Assembly: GCA_003477185.1 (NCBI GenBank)
Contig: DMTJ01000127.1
Span: 1-11,068, forward strand
From: Lentisphaeria bacterium
GTDB lineage: Bacteria; Verrucomicrobiota; Lentisphaeria; JABSQK01; UBA12247
Direction of reading: 5' to 3'
Length of the DNA: 11,068 nt
Shown here: positions 1 through 7,856 of the stretch, piece after piece
How the letters are laid out: every line of letters begins with the position of its first letter
Position numbering within the stretch: position 1 is the stretch's first letter
Program-made: the position numbers and the translations under genes
The notes under the pieces: generated by a model
The model's database searches: none
What the model saw: the letters and a program-made list of their open reading frames with translations, nothing else
What the model was told of the DNA's origin: nothing

Positions 1-2
1 GT

Positions 3-212
3 CGGCGCATCCGCCCGTGCCTGATCACCACCGCCACCACCATGCTCGCTCTGTTACCTGTGCTGACCAGCACCGGGCGCGGTGCCGACATCATGATTCC
101 GATGGCGATCCCGAGCTTTGGCGGCATGCTGATCGCCCTGATCACGCTGTTTGTCGTGCCCGTGCTGTATTGCTTGATCCAGGAAGTAGGCCTGCGCCGG
201 AAGGGGAGATGA
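3..212 (+). CDS. RND efflux transporter, CusA/CzcA type, C-terminal end (partial)
   Basis: The window opens inside this gene. The frame starting at base 3 gives 69 residues and ends at TGA 210-212. The translation has the layout of the last two membrane helices of heavy-metal/HAE1-type RND pumps: an RIRPCLITTATTMLALLPVL helix, a short loop with TGRGADIMIPMAIPSFGG, then the final helix ending FVVPVLYCLI and a basic tail (LRRKGR). These pumps sit in the inner membrane and expel metal ions or drugs using the proton gradient, together with a periplasmic adaptor and an outer-membrane channel. Substrate cannot be told from this tail. An ATG-initiated ORF in another frame (17-268) is a shadow. Whether the upstream part is intact cannot be seen; given the decayed genes just downstream, it may not be. 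Confidence 0.85.
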   Translation, partial: RRIRPCLITTATTMLALLPVLTSTGRGADIMIPMAIPSFGGMLIALITLFVVPVLYCLIQEVGLRRKGR

Positions 213-231
213 GGCCCTCGCCAAAATCTCC

Positions 232-990
232 ATGTATGTCCGCATTCTGCTGGCGATGCTGCTGGTGAGCGGTGTCCCGCTGGTGCTGGTGAACTCGCAG
301 AGCCTGCACTGTGCCCACAAAGGCTTCTTGGAGCTGCAGGAGCGACGGCAAACGGACTGCCTAAGTGAACACAGCGAGACCATCCAGAGCTGGATCGACG
401 AGCGAGGGGCCACGTTGCAGATGGTCGGTGTCTGTCCCACGCTGCAGAACTTGCTAGCGAACCAGGAGGTCGCCCAAGCCGTGCCAGAGATGCAGACTCG
501 GCAGGCCTCCAATCGTATCGCGATCATCGCGACGAAGCCGTCTTTGGTATGACGCTAGCGCTCGCGCAATTGGACTGGCAATTGATGGTGGAATTGGACG
601 AGGCGGACAGCGGTATCGTCGTCTCGGTTTTGATCATCCTGCTGGCCGTCTTGGTTGCCCGTTTTCTCGCCCGTCCCCTCCAACAACTTACGACCACCTG
701 TCGCGGGATCAGTTCTGACTTCGAGCCCGAGCTCCCGAACGTTCAGGGCCGTGAAGCGCGAGAGCTGCGTGTGGCCTTGGAGATGATTTTCTTGCGCGCC
801 GGGGCACTCGCGGCCGTCGGCGAACTCAGCGCGAGTATCGTGCATGAGATGCGCAATGCGCTCAACACCATTCAGATCAATATTGATGCACTGCAAGATA
901 GCCAGACCGAACCCAAACTGCGTGAGCTCCATCAGCTTACCCGCCGCCAGGCAGAAAGCCTGCAGGAAGGCCTCGCGAACGCAATTAACA
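232..990 (+). pseudogene. Broken sensor histidine kinase (N-terminus to H-box; ATPase domain lost)
   Basis: The start at 232 opens with a hydrophobic anchor (VRILLAMLLVSGVPLVLV) followed by a periplasmic sensor-like segment, and stops at 552. The reading then continues in another frame (ORF from 549, open upstream of that ATG), which carries the end of a Cache-like sensor domain (LDWQLMVELDEA), a second membrane helix (about 610-680) and a dimerisation/H-box segment, LAAVGELSASIVHEMRNALN, with the phospho-acceptor His. Such kinases normally have a larger periplasmic domain and then a HATPase_c domain with N, G1 and G2 boxes. Here the sensor domain is short and frame-shifted, and everything after about LTRRQAESLQEGL is missing and replaced by feoB-like sequence. 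The usual Pro after HEMRN is Ala. I read this as a deleted, non-functional kinase; the exact right edge is uncertain. Confidence 0.75.
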
Positions 991-1362
991 ACGCGTACGT
1001 GGACCAGAGCCTGTCGGCCCGCATTGGCAAGCCCCATGCAACCGCTGTTTTCCCGTGAAGTGATTATCTCGACGCTGGGCATTTTGTATCAGCTTGGGCG
1101 AGAGGTGGACGCGTGCAGCAGCGACCTGCACACCAGCCTGCAACAGGCGATATGGGCGACCGGCCAGCGCACGGGCCCCCAGATTTTCACACTGCCGGTG
1201 ACACTGTCGCTCATGGTGTTTTTTGCGCTTTGTATGCAATGCGGCGCGACGGTGGTAGATCTGCCGTGAGCTGTCATAGCCGCAGGCTGCATGCGCCTTT
1301 ACCGACATGAGCGTACTGGCCTGGCTGGGCGCCGTAGCGACCTTCCAAATCGGCACTTGGTG
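990..1362 (+). pseudogene. feoB: feoB 3' remnant, ferrous iron transporter C-terminus, frameshifted
   Basis: FeoB is a GTPase-linked inner-membrane Fe(II) importer. Two blocks of its C-terminal membrane domain are readable. From 1037 the frame gives MQPLF, then SREVIISTLGILYQLG, and about 50 residues later PVTLSLMVFFALCMQCGATV, the characteristic Gate/C-terminal segment. It shifts frame near 1255-1300: the other frames spell remnants of the expected Arg/Glu-rich loop, then FTDMSVLAWLGAVATFQIGT, the last helix, up to about 1362. The stretch between PLF and SREV lacks roughly 20 residues normally present, and the frame upstream (YVDQSLSARIGK) looks FeoB-like but sits in the kinase frame. All FeoB G-domain motifs are absent. 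The identification rests on recalled family motifs; the frameshifts are read directly. Confidence 0.8.
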
Positions 1363-1713
1363 TGGTTTGTCAGCGCGATTAGCGCCGCAGTCGTATATTG
1401 CGGGTGGTATTTGCTACGTTTCGGGAAATCCGGCGGGTGTACCGGCTGCGATGCTCGCAACGCGCCATCCTCTGTTTGCACGCGCAAGAAGGACACGAGC
1501 GAAGAAGAAGGTCCTGTCCTCGGCGCTGACCATCTACAGCAACGACTTTTGGCACTCCATCCGTGGCGTAAAGCAAGGACGCTAGGCCCGGTGGTTTCTA
1601 CCGGCTACGTTCTTGCTTCCCTCCGGGAAAACGTGCCTGACGCAGTCGGTGCCATGTGCGAGGCAGGCCTGGAGCACGCGAAATACCTCGCGCATTGCCC
1701 CGCGTATTTATGA
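1360..1713 (+). pseudogene. FeoB-associated Cys-rich small membrane protein, probable remnant
   Basis: From a GTG at 1360, overlapping the feoB remnant's end, the frame reads VWFVSAISAAVVYCGWYLL as one membrane helix, then RFGKSGGCTGCDARNAP and a charged stretch KKDTSEEEG. One helix followed by GGC.GC cysteines is the plan of the small FeoB-associated Cys-rich proteins encoded just downstream of feoB in many bacteria; they are thought to help Fe(II) uptake. Usual members are about 50-80 residues, but this frame stays open for 117 codons to 1713 and the tail after about 1500 matches nothing I recognise, so the true stop has probably been lost. No clear ribosome-binding site is visible. With feoB destroyed, function is unlikely. 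Bases 1500-1722 hold no other recognisable gene. Confidence 0.55.
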
Positions 1714-1722
1714 TTCAGCACA

Positions 1723-2787
1723 CTAGAAGACCGCTTTGAACTCGTCGATGTTGCTCTTGTCGAAGCGAAAAAGTGAGCCCAGATAGAGCAGGCCGTAGTT
1801 GGCCCCCGCTTGAGCCTCCACCGTCATCGTGCCCAAGCGCCCGGCACTGAAGGTCTCACCAGGAGCGCCGCTGATCTCTTTCTGCGCCAGACGAAAGGTC
1901 GCGTAGGCATTCAGATACCCGAGGTCGACCGGATTCCAGAGGCCAAATGCCTTGCAGGCATCGTTCTGCACATACTCGGCCAGCTCGCTCGGCAGGCCCA
2001 GCCCGGTGACTTCGATCTTGTCAATCTTACCCTCGTCGCTTACGGCTTTGGCAGTCGCCGCCAAGCCGACCGACGTAGGGCTGATGATGCCGCGCAGCTC
2101 GGGATAGGCTTTGAATAGCCCAAGTGCCTCGTTATAACTCTTCTCGCGAACGTCGTCGCCATAGACCACCGCAACCAGCTTGATCTTGGCATAGGCTGGC
2201 TCTTTCAGAGTCTCCTTCATGTGCGCAATCCAGGTATTCTGGTTGTCCATGGTGGCCGCCGCGCTAAGGATCGCGATCTGTCCCTCGTGGCCAATCAGAT
2301 CAGCGATGAGCTTGATCTGATCGGCACCAATCTTCGCTGCGGAAACGGGCTCTGTTGCCAGTTGCCGACTACCGGGCACGACGCCGGATTCCCAGCCCAC
2401 GACCGCGACGCCACGACGTATTGCCTTTTTCGAGACATTGACCAGGGACTGCGGATCGTTGGCGACGTAGGTGATGCCATCGACGCGCTGCGCCAGCAAG
2501 GACTCCATAATCTCAATCTGGCCTTCAGGGGTCGGCTGCTCGGGGCCGCGATAAATGGACTCCACGCCAAGCTCATCGCAGGCTTCTTGCCAGCCCTTGT
2601 TGACCGCGTCAAAGAACGGATTGCCAATATTCTTCACGACCAACGCCAAGCGTTTGCCTTGGCCCGTTGCCGGCTCCGCTGCTGCCCCGCCTTCTGTGCT
2701 CGCGGCCTGGGGCTTCTCACCACAACTGGCGAGAAGCAAAAGAATGAGACCGGTGAGAAATGCGCGTGTAATTGCCTGGTGCTTCAT
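1723..2787 (-). CDS. rhaS: RhaS-like sugar ABC transporter substrate-binding lipoprotein
   Basis: A 354-residue periplasmic-binding protein of the Peripla_BP_4 (ribose/rhamnose/AI-2) group. The N-terminus is a lipoprotein signal, with a hydrophobic core and lipobox LASC, so Cys22 is the lipidated residue; residues 23-45 are an Ala/Gly/Thr-rich linker. Hallmarks of the rhamnose-type branch follow: KNIGNPFFDA (52-61), GPEQPTPEGQIEIMESL (81-97), SAAATMDNQNTWI (175-187), TGLGLPSE (261-268), LWNPVDLGY (283-291) and the C-terminal SNIDEFKAVF. It captures a sugar outside the inner membrane and delivers it to the permease. It is the last gene of the operon, 44 nt after the permease; AAGGAG at 2795-2800 lies 7 nt before the ATG and supports this start. 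The ligand is probably L-rhamnose or a related sugar; LsrB (AI-2) relatives are the main alternative. Here rhaS means the transporter subunit, not the E. coli regulator of that name. Confidence 0.85.
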   Translation of the reverse strand: MKHQAITRAFLTGLILLLLASCGEKPQAASTEGGAAAEPATGQGKRLALVVKNIGNPFFDAVNKGWQEACDELGVESIYRGPEQPTPEGQIEIMESLLAQRVDGITYVANDPQSLVNVSKKAIRRGVAVVGWESGVVPGSRQLATEPVSAAKIGADQIKLIADLIGHEGQIAILSAAATMDNQNTWIAHMKETLKEPAYAKIKLVAVVYGDDVREKSYNEALGLFKAYPELRGIISPTSVGLAATAKAVSDEGKIDKIEVTGLGLPSELAEYVQNDACKAFGLWNPVDLGYLNAYATFRLAQKEISGAPGETFSAGRLGTMTVEAQAGANYGLLYLGSLFRFDKSNIDEFKAVF

Positions 2788-2831
2788 CAGTGAACTCCTT
2801 GTGGGACTTTGAGAATTAACGAGAATGATGG

Positions 2832-4841
2832 CTAGGGTCCAGCCGCGGCGCGAGCCAACTCACGCTGAGAAGTCAGCCAGCCGGTGAAGTTGTTCACCAA
2901 GATGGACACGATCAACAACCCGCCAATAATGAGAAACATATACTGTGCATTAATATTGTGCAGGCCCAGTCCATAGCGAATCGTACCAATCAGAAAGACG
3001 GCCAGCATGACGCCCCAGAATTTGCCAGTCCCGCCGCTGATCATGACGCCCCCCAGAATCACAATCGTGATCACCTCCAACTCGAATCCCGTGGCAATAT
3101 TCGGGCGTGTATTGCCGATGCGCGAGGCCAGAAAGACACTGGCGATGCCGGCGAACAGCCCGGACAAGGTAAAGAGCAGCACTTTGGTACGTGCCACTGG
3201 GATTCCTGAGGCATAGCACGTGCGTTCATTGCGACCGATCGCATAGACGGTGCGGCCAAACCGCGTGGTGTGCAGCACCAGCCCCATGATCACCGCCATG
3301 ACCACCACCACCACCAGCGAGAAGGGTACCGGCGAATCGCCGATGTAGCCGCAGCCCAGCCAAGTAAATGACTCCGGAAAGCCACTTACGGCCTGGTCGC
3401 CCAAAAGCACTGAGGCAATGCCGCGATAGAGCGAAAAGGTGGCAAGCGTGACGATGATCGATGAGATGCGCAGTCGGGCAACAACCAGCCCATTCAACAG
3501 CCCACAAAGCGCCCCCACCCCAATGCCGAGCAATGCCGCCAGCCAAATGTTCATGCCACTGCGAAACGCAATGGCCATGCTTACCGACGACAAGGCCATG
3601 GTGGAGCCCACAGAGAGATCAATGTTGCCCGTGATGATCACGAATGCCACAATCATCGCCAGTATGGCCTTCTCTGAGAACATAACGGTCATGTCAAAGA
3701 GGTTGTACATGTCGAGATAGTGCGGCGTGGTCAGCGCCATGCTCACATTAAAAATCAAAAAGATCGCCAGCAGTACCAGTTCCCACGGTACGGCCGGTTT
3801 GCCAGTCATCAGCGTCGCCGCGTCGTCACTATGGGCCGCTGTTCGGCGCGACAGGCGCTTGTCGACAATTACCGCGATTAAAATGATAGCCCCGTTAATC
3901 CCCAGTTTCCAGAACGGAGAGATCCGGGCCAGATTGAGTGAGTTGGTGATCGAACCGATCAAAAGTGCGCCGAGCACGACCCCTAGGATTGAGCCTGAGC
4001 CACCGGCGATGTTGACGCCGCCCAGGACCACTGCCGTTATCGCCACAAACTCGAAGCCCATCGCGGCCGAACTCTCTGCTGAGGCATAGCGTGATGCCCA
4101 AAGCACCCCACCGGCACCTGCCAGTGCCCCCGCAAGCAGATAGGATAGAAAGGTGACCTTACCGACGCCGATGCCAGCTAGGCGGGCGGCTTGGGCATTG
4201 CTCCCAACAGCATAGATCTTGCGCCCAGTAATCGTGTGGCTCAACAGATAGTAAAAGAACAGCGTTGCTAAGATCGCAATCCAGATCAGCGACGGCACCC
4301 CCAGAATCTCGATTCGGGTAAATGCCTTAAACTCGGTTGGCAGCCGATCGGCGCTGACTGACTTTCCCTGATTGAAGGCGTAGCAGAGGATAAAGGTCAG
4401 GCCGCGAAAGACACTCATGGTGCCAAGCGTCGCGATCACCGGCGGCACCTTGCCCAGTACCACCAAGCCCCCATTTACCGCCCCCGCCAGGCTCCCGACG
4501 GAAATGCCGATCACTAGCGCCAGTGGCACCGGAATAGCCGGAAAGTTCATCACTAACAGGCCGACCGTCATGCCCGACAACGCCATCGTCGAGCCCATCG
4601 AAATGTCGATGCCACCGGTGAGAATCACCGCCATCATGCCGATGGCGATCAGCACCAGCACCGAGCTGTCCATTCCGATATCCAACACATTCCCCGGCGT
4701 CAGAAAGGCATCATTGCGAAACGTCATAAAGATCGCCAGCAGCAGCAATAAGCCACCGATGCCGAGTTCTCGGGCCTGCAATAATCGCTGCCAGGGCTGG
4801 CTTCCGCCGCTCGCGCCCGGTGTTTCTGCGGCGCTATGCAC
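2832..4841 (-). CDS. Fused two-domain sugar ABC permease (RhaP-RhaQ-like in one chain)
   Basis: This gene encodes 669 residues, twice the usual ~330 for a BPD_transp_2 permease. Each half is a full permease: the first (about 25-330) has GGIDISMGSTMAL at 76-88 and ITAVVLGGVNIAGGSGS near 269-285; the second (about 352-660) has GNIDLSVGSTMAL at 405-417 and ITIVILGGVMISGGTGK. A short hydrophilic linker near 331-350 (RRTAAHSDDAATLMTGK) joins them. In rhamnose importers RhaP and RhaQ are separate proteins, so this chain supplies the whole membrane channel. I chose GTG 4839-4841 over an ATG-like codon further upstream at 4871: GGAGG sits 6 nt before the GTG, and the gene then overlaps the ATPase stop by only 8 nt. 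Both halves look intact, with no stop or frameshift. Confidence 0.88.
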   Translation of the reverse strand: MHSAAETPGASGGSQPWQRLLQARELGIGGLLLLLAIFMTFRNDAFLTPGNVLDIGMDSSVLVLIAIGMMAVILTGGIDISMGSTMALSGMTVGLLVMNFPAIPVPLALVIGISVGSLAGAVNGGLVVLGKVPPVIATLGTMSVFRGLTFILCYAFNQGKSVSADRLPTEFKAFTRIEILGVPSLIWIAILATLFFYYLLSHTITGRKIYAVGSNAQAARLAGIGVGKVTFLSYLLAGALAGAGGVLWASRYASAESSAAMGFEFVAITAVVLGGVNIAGGSGSILGVVLGALLIGSITNSLNLARISPFWKLGINGAIILIAVIVDKRLSRRTAAHSDDAATLMTGKPAVPWELVLLAIFLIFNVSMALTTPHYLDMYNLFDMTVMFSEKAILAMIVAFVIITGNIDLSVGSTMALSSVSMAIAFRSGMNIWLAALLGIGVGALCGLLNGLVVARLRISSIIVTLATFSLYRGIASVLLGDQAVSGFPESFTWLGCGYIGDSPVPFSLVVVVVMAVIMGLVLHTTRFGRTVYAIGRNERTCYASGIPVARTKVLLFTLSGLFAGIASVFLASRIGNTRPNIATGFELEVITIVILGGVMISGGTGKFWGVMLAVFLIGTIRYGLGLHNINAQYMFLIIGGLLIVSILVNNFTGWLTSQRELARAAAGP

Positions 4842-6327
4842 GGAGGGCCTCCGCCAGCACACGTTCTTCACTCAGTCCTTCCCGTGGAAACTCACCTTTC
4901 ACAATGCCTTCATGCATGATCATTACTCGGTCCGACATGCCCATAATTTCTGGCAAATCCGAAGAAATCATCACCACCGCATAGCCACGGCTGGCTAACT
5001 TGCTGACCAACTGATGCACCGCAGCCTTTGCCGCCACGTCGATCCCCTTGGTCGGCTCGTCCAGTATCAGGATTCGGCAATCACAGGCCAGCCACTTTCC
5101 TAGCGAGACCTTTTGTTTATTGCCACCACTCAGTCCCCCGACCTTCTGCCCTAGGCCCGCAGACTTAATCTCCAGCGCCTCTGCGAACTCCGCAGCGATC
5201 GTCCGCTCCTTGCCCTGGTCCAGCCAGCCGAGAAAGCGACTGCACGACGCCAGAATCGGCAAAGTGATGTTTTCGCAGACGTCCATATCCAAGACAATCC
5301 CCTCTTCATCGCGATCCTCGGGCAGGTAGCCAATGCCTGCGGAGATCGCAGCTCTGGGCGCGCCCACCGTGACAGCTTTTCCTGCCAGATACAGCTGGCC
5401 AGAATCAGGACGAGTAATACCAAAGATACTCTTGGCCAACTCGGTGCGGCCAGCCCCCACCAGCCCATAAAGCCCCAGAATCTCGCCGCTTCGGACCGCC
5501 AGAGAAACCTCTTGGTACTCGCCGCTGCGGGAGAACTTCTCGACACGCATGGCCTCGTCGCCAATCACCGCCTCAGTCTTTGGGAACAGGTTCTTCACCT
5601 CGCGCCCGACCATCATCTGCACCAGCGTATCGTGATCCACCTCGTCGATCTTTCGGGTATCCACATGCACGCCGTCTCGCAATGCGGTCACGCGGTCGGC
5701 AATCGTAAAGATGTCGTCGAGTCGATGCGAAATGAACACGATAGCCGTGCCCTCAGCGCGCAATTGCCGGACAATCTCGAACATGTTATCGGACTCCGCG
5801 CCGCTCAAGGTCGACGTCGGCTCATCCATAAACAAGACCTTTGCCTCGCCGGACAACGCCTTGCCGATCTCGACCAATTGCCGCTCCGCCGCGGTAAGAT
5901 GCCCGAGTTTCCGCCGTGGATCCAGGCGCACATTCAAGCGCTCTAGCAACGCCTCTGTTTGCTCATGCATCTCACGCCAAAAAATTCGCCGCGAGACTAG
6001 GCCGTGCGGTTGATGGTTCATGAAGATATTCTCGGCGACACTCAGGTCCGGAAAGACCGCTGGGTCCTGATAGACCGCGCCGATACCGTTGGCAATGGCA
6101 TCCCGTGGCCCGGACCAAACCACCGGCTCTCCGCGGAAGCGAATGGTCCCGGACGTCGGCTGAATCACGCCGGTAGAGATCTTGATCAAGGTCGACTTGC
6201 CAGCGCCGTTCTCGCCCACCAACGCATGCACTTCTCCCGGACGCAGATCAAAACTGCACTCCCGCAGAGCCAGTACCCCCGGATACTGCTTGCGCAGATC
6301 CTTCAGCTCGAGTATCACAGTATCCAT
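4834..6327 (-). CDS. rhaT: Sugar ABC transporter ATPase, two nucleotide-binding domains (RhaT/RbsA/LsrA type)
   Basis: A 497-residue tandem ATPase that powers sugar import from the cytoplasmic face. Domain 1 has Walker A GENGAGKST (38-46), Q-loop region YQDPAVFPDLSVAENIF, signature LTAAERQ (144-150), Walker B VLFMDEP (164-170) and H-loop SHR (200-202). Domain 2 has a Walker A-like GLVGAGRTE (288-296) with Arg in place of the catalytic Lys, signature LSGGNKQ (399-405), Walker B ILILDEP (419-425) and SSD where a His switch would be; this degenerate second site is typical of the RbsA-like family. The ATG at 6325-6327 is preferred, with AAGGTGG about 10 nt upstream; a TTG at 6351 would add 8 residues and overlap the isomerase gene. 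Context (RhaS-like binder, paired permease) makes rhamnose-type import the best guess; the symbol is by analogy. Confidence 0.87.
   Translation of the reverse strand: MDTVILELKDLRKQYPGVLALRECSFDLRPGEVHALVGENGAGKSTLIKISTGVIQPTSGTIRFRGEPVVWSGPRDAIANGIGAVYQDPAVFPDLSVAENIFMNHQPHGLVSRRIFWREMHEQTEALLERLNVRLDPRRKLGHLTAAERQLVEIGKALSGEAKVLFMDEPTSTLSGAESDNMFEIVRQLRAEGTAIVFISHRLDDIFTIADRVTALRDGVHVDTRKIDEVDHDTLVQMMVGREVKNLFPKTEAVIGDEAMRVEKFSRSGEYQEVSLAVRSGEILGLYGLVGAGRTELAKSIFGITRPDSGQLYLAGKAVTVGAPRAAISAGIGYLPEDRDEEGIVLDMDVCENITLPILASCSRFLGWLDQGKERTIAAEFAEALEIKSAGLGQKVGGLSGGNKQKVSLGKWLACDCRILILDEPTKGIDVAAKAAVHQLVSKLASRGYAVVMISSDLPEIMGMSDRVMIMHEGIVKGEFPREGLSEERVLAEALRA
4848..4852 (-). promoter_or_regulatory. 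Ribosome-binding site of the fused permease, inside the ATPase gene
   Basis: On the minus strand the sequence reads GGAGG, six bases, then GTG, with the ATPase stop TAG five bases inside the new gene. The spacing is ideal, decides the permease start, and suggests translational coupling between ATPase and permease. Confidence 0.7.
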
Positions 6328-6344
6328 CGGTTCTGGTTCCACCT

Positions 6345-7769
6345 TCAGCAAACCTGATTCACCTCGATGCCAAGCAGCGCTCCCAGCTTATTGAGTGTGC
6401 CCCCGACATGGCCAACGCCGATGGCGCAGTGATGTGCCGGACCGCCCATCGTCCAAGTATCCATAAACCCCTTCGCACCAATGGAGAACCGGTAGCGACT
6501 GTTGGTGTTGCCAATCTGCAGCACTGGGCCGGGAACCGATTCGCCCTCGGCCACCTGCAGACAAATAGTGCCATCGCCGCGCTGCACTACCGACAGCAGA
6601 GTTACCGGGCCATGCCTCACCGACATCTGGATCGACAGGCCTTTGCCCGGTTTACCGTGATAGACAGGCAATGGCACCAAGCCCACTTCTCCCTCAGCAA
6701 TCCCAACGTGCGCCGGGCCATCATGCCCCAGATAGACCACATCATCCGTAAAATCCGTCAGATAAAACTCGGAGAACGAACCGCCCACCTCCAGCAAGTC
6801 CAGGATCTTCATCGCCTGCGCGTTCTTGACCTCGCACTCGCCAGCCACCGGGACATTGCGCCCGGTCAGCAGTGTATTGCCAGCAATCACCGAGGTGACG
6901 ATGTTCTCATAGGGGCCTGTGCCCTCATAGTAATAGGCCATTGAGCCCAGCTCATGTCGGTCAATTAGACGATCCAGTGCCACTGAGGTCCTGGCGGCCC
7001 GGGCCAACTCTGACGCCTCGCACTCGTCTGCAACCACAAACTTCTCGTAGAATTCTGCGGTCTTCGCAGCCACCTCGTCGTCGCTCACCGCCTCCCGCAG
7101 GTCATATAGCTCGCACATTTCCAACAGCTCGAAGTGGTTGCCGAAGACCGCAGACTGCTGCGTGAGATCGCTATAAACATCCAGCATGCCGCAGTAGTAA
7201 TGTCCGAGCACCCCCACGCGGTTCGCTGCCATTGCGCGGCGGACCCCTGCGGCCGCCACCCAATCCCCAATCTCTCCCCAGGCCTCCTCATCAGCCAGAT
7301 AGCCAGTCACCTGCTGATACGTAATGCCCGCCCGATTGAACACGCAGGCAATCTCGGGCGCGCAGCAGGCCTGGCAATTCTCCAGCCAGAGCCCCGTCAT
7401 TTTGCCGCGATCGCCCAGGCTGTTAAACTGCTCGTAGTCCAGTTGCGCCACAGGCTGCAAGTTCAAAATCACCACCGGCACGCCTGCCCGTTGGACCACC
7501 GGCAAGACCGTAGAAGACAACGCGTACGTCGTAATGAACAGAAACAGGACATCCACATCTTCCGTCCGAAAGCGATCTCCGACCGAGCGCGAGACCTGCG
7601 GATTGTCTACCAAGCCGCCATCCACCACCTCCGCGCCAAACGCAGTCAGGCGCGCCTTCACCTGCGCTTGGTAGCCCAGCAGATTCTCTTTCAACCCCGC
7701 GAACTGCGGCCAGTACGTATCCAGTCCAATACCGAAAAGGCCTACCCGTGTTGTCCGTTTCGCTTGCAT
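6345..7769 (-). CDS. L-arabinose/L-fucose isomerase family protein
   Basis: A 474-residue protein of the AraA/FucI-like sugar isomerase fold, which interconverts aldoses and ketoses using a bound divalent metal. The N-terminus [15 protein letters not shown] supports the ATG at 7769; AGAGGA lies 11 nt upstream, a slightly long spacing. Residues I infer to be metal ligands by spacing against E. coli AraA (E306, E333, H350, H450) are E311 in [11 protein letters not shown]334 in [13 protein letters not shown]349 in [10 protein letters not shown] and H446/H447 in [23 protein letters not shown] (418-428) is a conserved block of this family. It is first in the operon, directly upstream of a rhamnose-type importer, so it probably acts on the imported sugar. 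It is not a canonical AraA, FucI or RhaA, and the substrate is open. Confidence 0.8.
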   Translation of the reverse strand: MQAKRTTRVGLFGIGLDTYWPQFAGLKENLLGYQAQVKARLTAFGAEVVDGGLVDNPQVSRSVGDRFRTEDVDVLFLFITTYALSSTVLPVVQRAGVPVVILNLQPVAQLDYEQFNSLGDRGKMTGLWLENCQACCAPEIACVFNRAGITYQQVTGYLADEEAWGEIGDWVAAAGVRRAMAANRVGVLGHYYCGMLDVYSDLTQQSAVFGNHFELLEMCELYDLREAVSDDEVAAKTAEFYEKFVVADECEASELARAARTSVALDRLIDRHELGSMAYYYEGTGPYENIVTSVIAGNTLLTGRNVPVAGECEVKNAQAMKILDLLEVGGSFSEFYLTDFTDDVVYLGHDGPAHVGIAEGEVGLVPLPVYHGKPGKGLSIQMSVRHGPVTLLSVVQRGDGTICLQVAEGESVPGPVLQIGNTNSRYRFSIGAKGFMDTWTMGGPAHHCAIGVGHVGGTLNKLGALLGIEVNQVC

Positions 7770-7853
7770 CGTCCCGTCATCCTCTACCTTGATTCAGCCC
7801 AGTCCGTCTCGCTGGAATTGTACCTGATAGATTATATTGTAGAGGAATATCTC
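7770..7853. promoter_or_regulatory. Divergent intergenic promoter region between isomerase operon and araC-type gene
   Basis: This 84-nt region separates two divergent genes. On the minus strand a perfect -10 hexamer TATAAT lies at 7836-7831, about 60 nt before the isomerase ATG. The hexamers 16 to 18 nt further upstream match the -35 consensus at 3 of 6 positions at best, as is common for promoters needing an AraC activator. No convincing plus-strand promoter was found. The region is A+T-rich near 7816-7850, unlike its flanks. Confidence 0.55.
7817..7841. promoter_or_regulatory. Possible AraC-type half-sites (direct repeat ATTGTA)
   Basis: ATTGTA occurs at 7817-7822 and again at 7836-7841 in the same orientation, 19 nt apart, so repeats fall on nearly the same DNA face. 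They flank or overlap the -10 box of the operon. AraC-family dimers bind direct repeats about two helical turns apart, so this is a plausible operator, but six bases of identity can arise by chance in A+T-rich DNA. Confidence 0.25.
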
Positions 7854-7856
7854 GTG

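Noticed and set aside
54..527. Minus-strand 157-codon open frame
   Set aside because: It overlaps the RND tail and the kinase remnant, which have clear family motifs on the plus strand; no motif or start signal supports it.
555..1082. Minus-strand 175-codon open frame
   Set aside because: It is the shadow of the H-box-containing kinase remnant.
1681..1710. Imperfect inverted repeat AAATAC...GTATTT as a terminator between the convergent regions
   Set aside because: The stem is interrupted and no T-tract follows on either strand; it might still be a weak structure, but I cannot call it.
6328..6351. TTG start adding eight residues to the ATPase
   Set aside because: ATG 6327 has AAGGTGG upstream and begins right at the conserved part of the family; the TTG would overlap the isomerase stop.
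7833..7838. TATATT as a plus-strand -10 box for the araC-type gene
   Set aside because: Transcription from it would start within or after the ribosome-binding site, and no -35 match lies at the right distance.
7134..7856. Long N-terminal extension of the AraC-type gene (open frame from 7134)
   Set aside because: It is antisense to the isomerase gene, has low-complexity His/Arg-rich content, and a good ribosome-binding site sits before 7854/7857, where the AraC-like protein begins.
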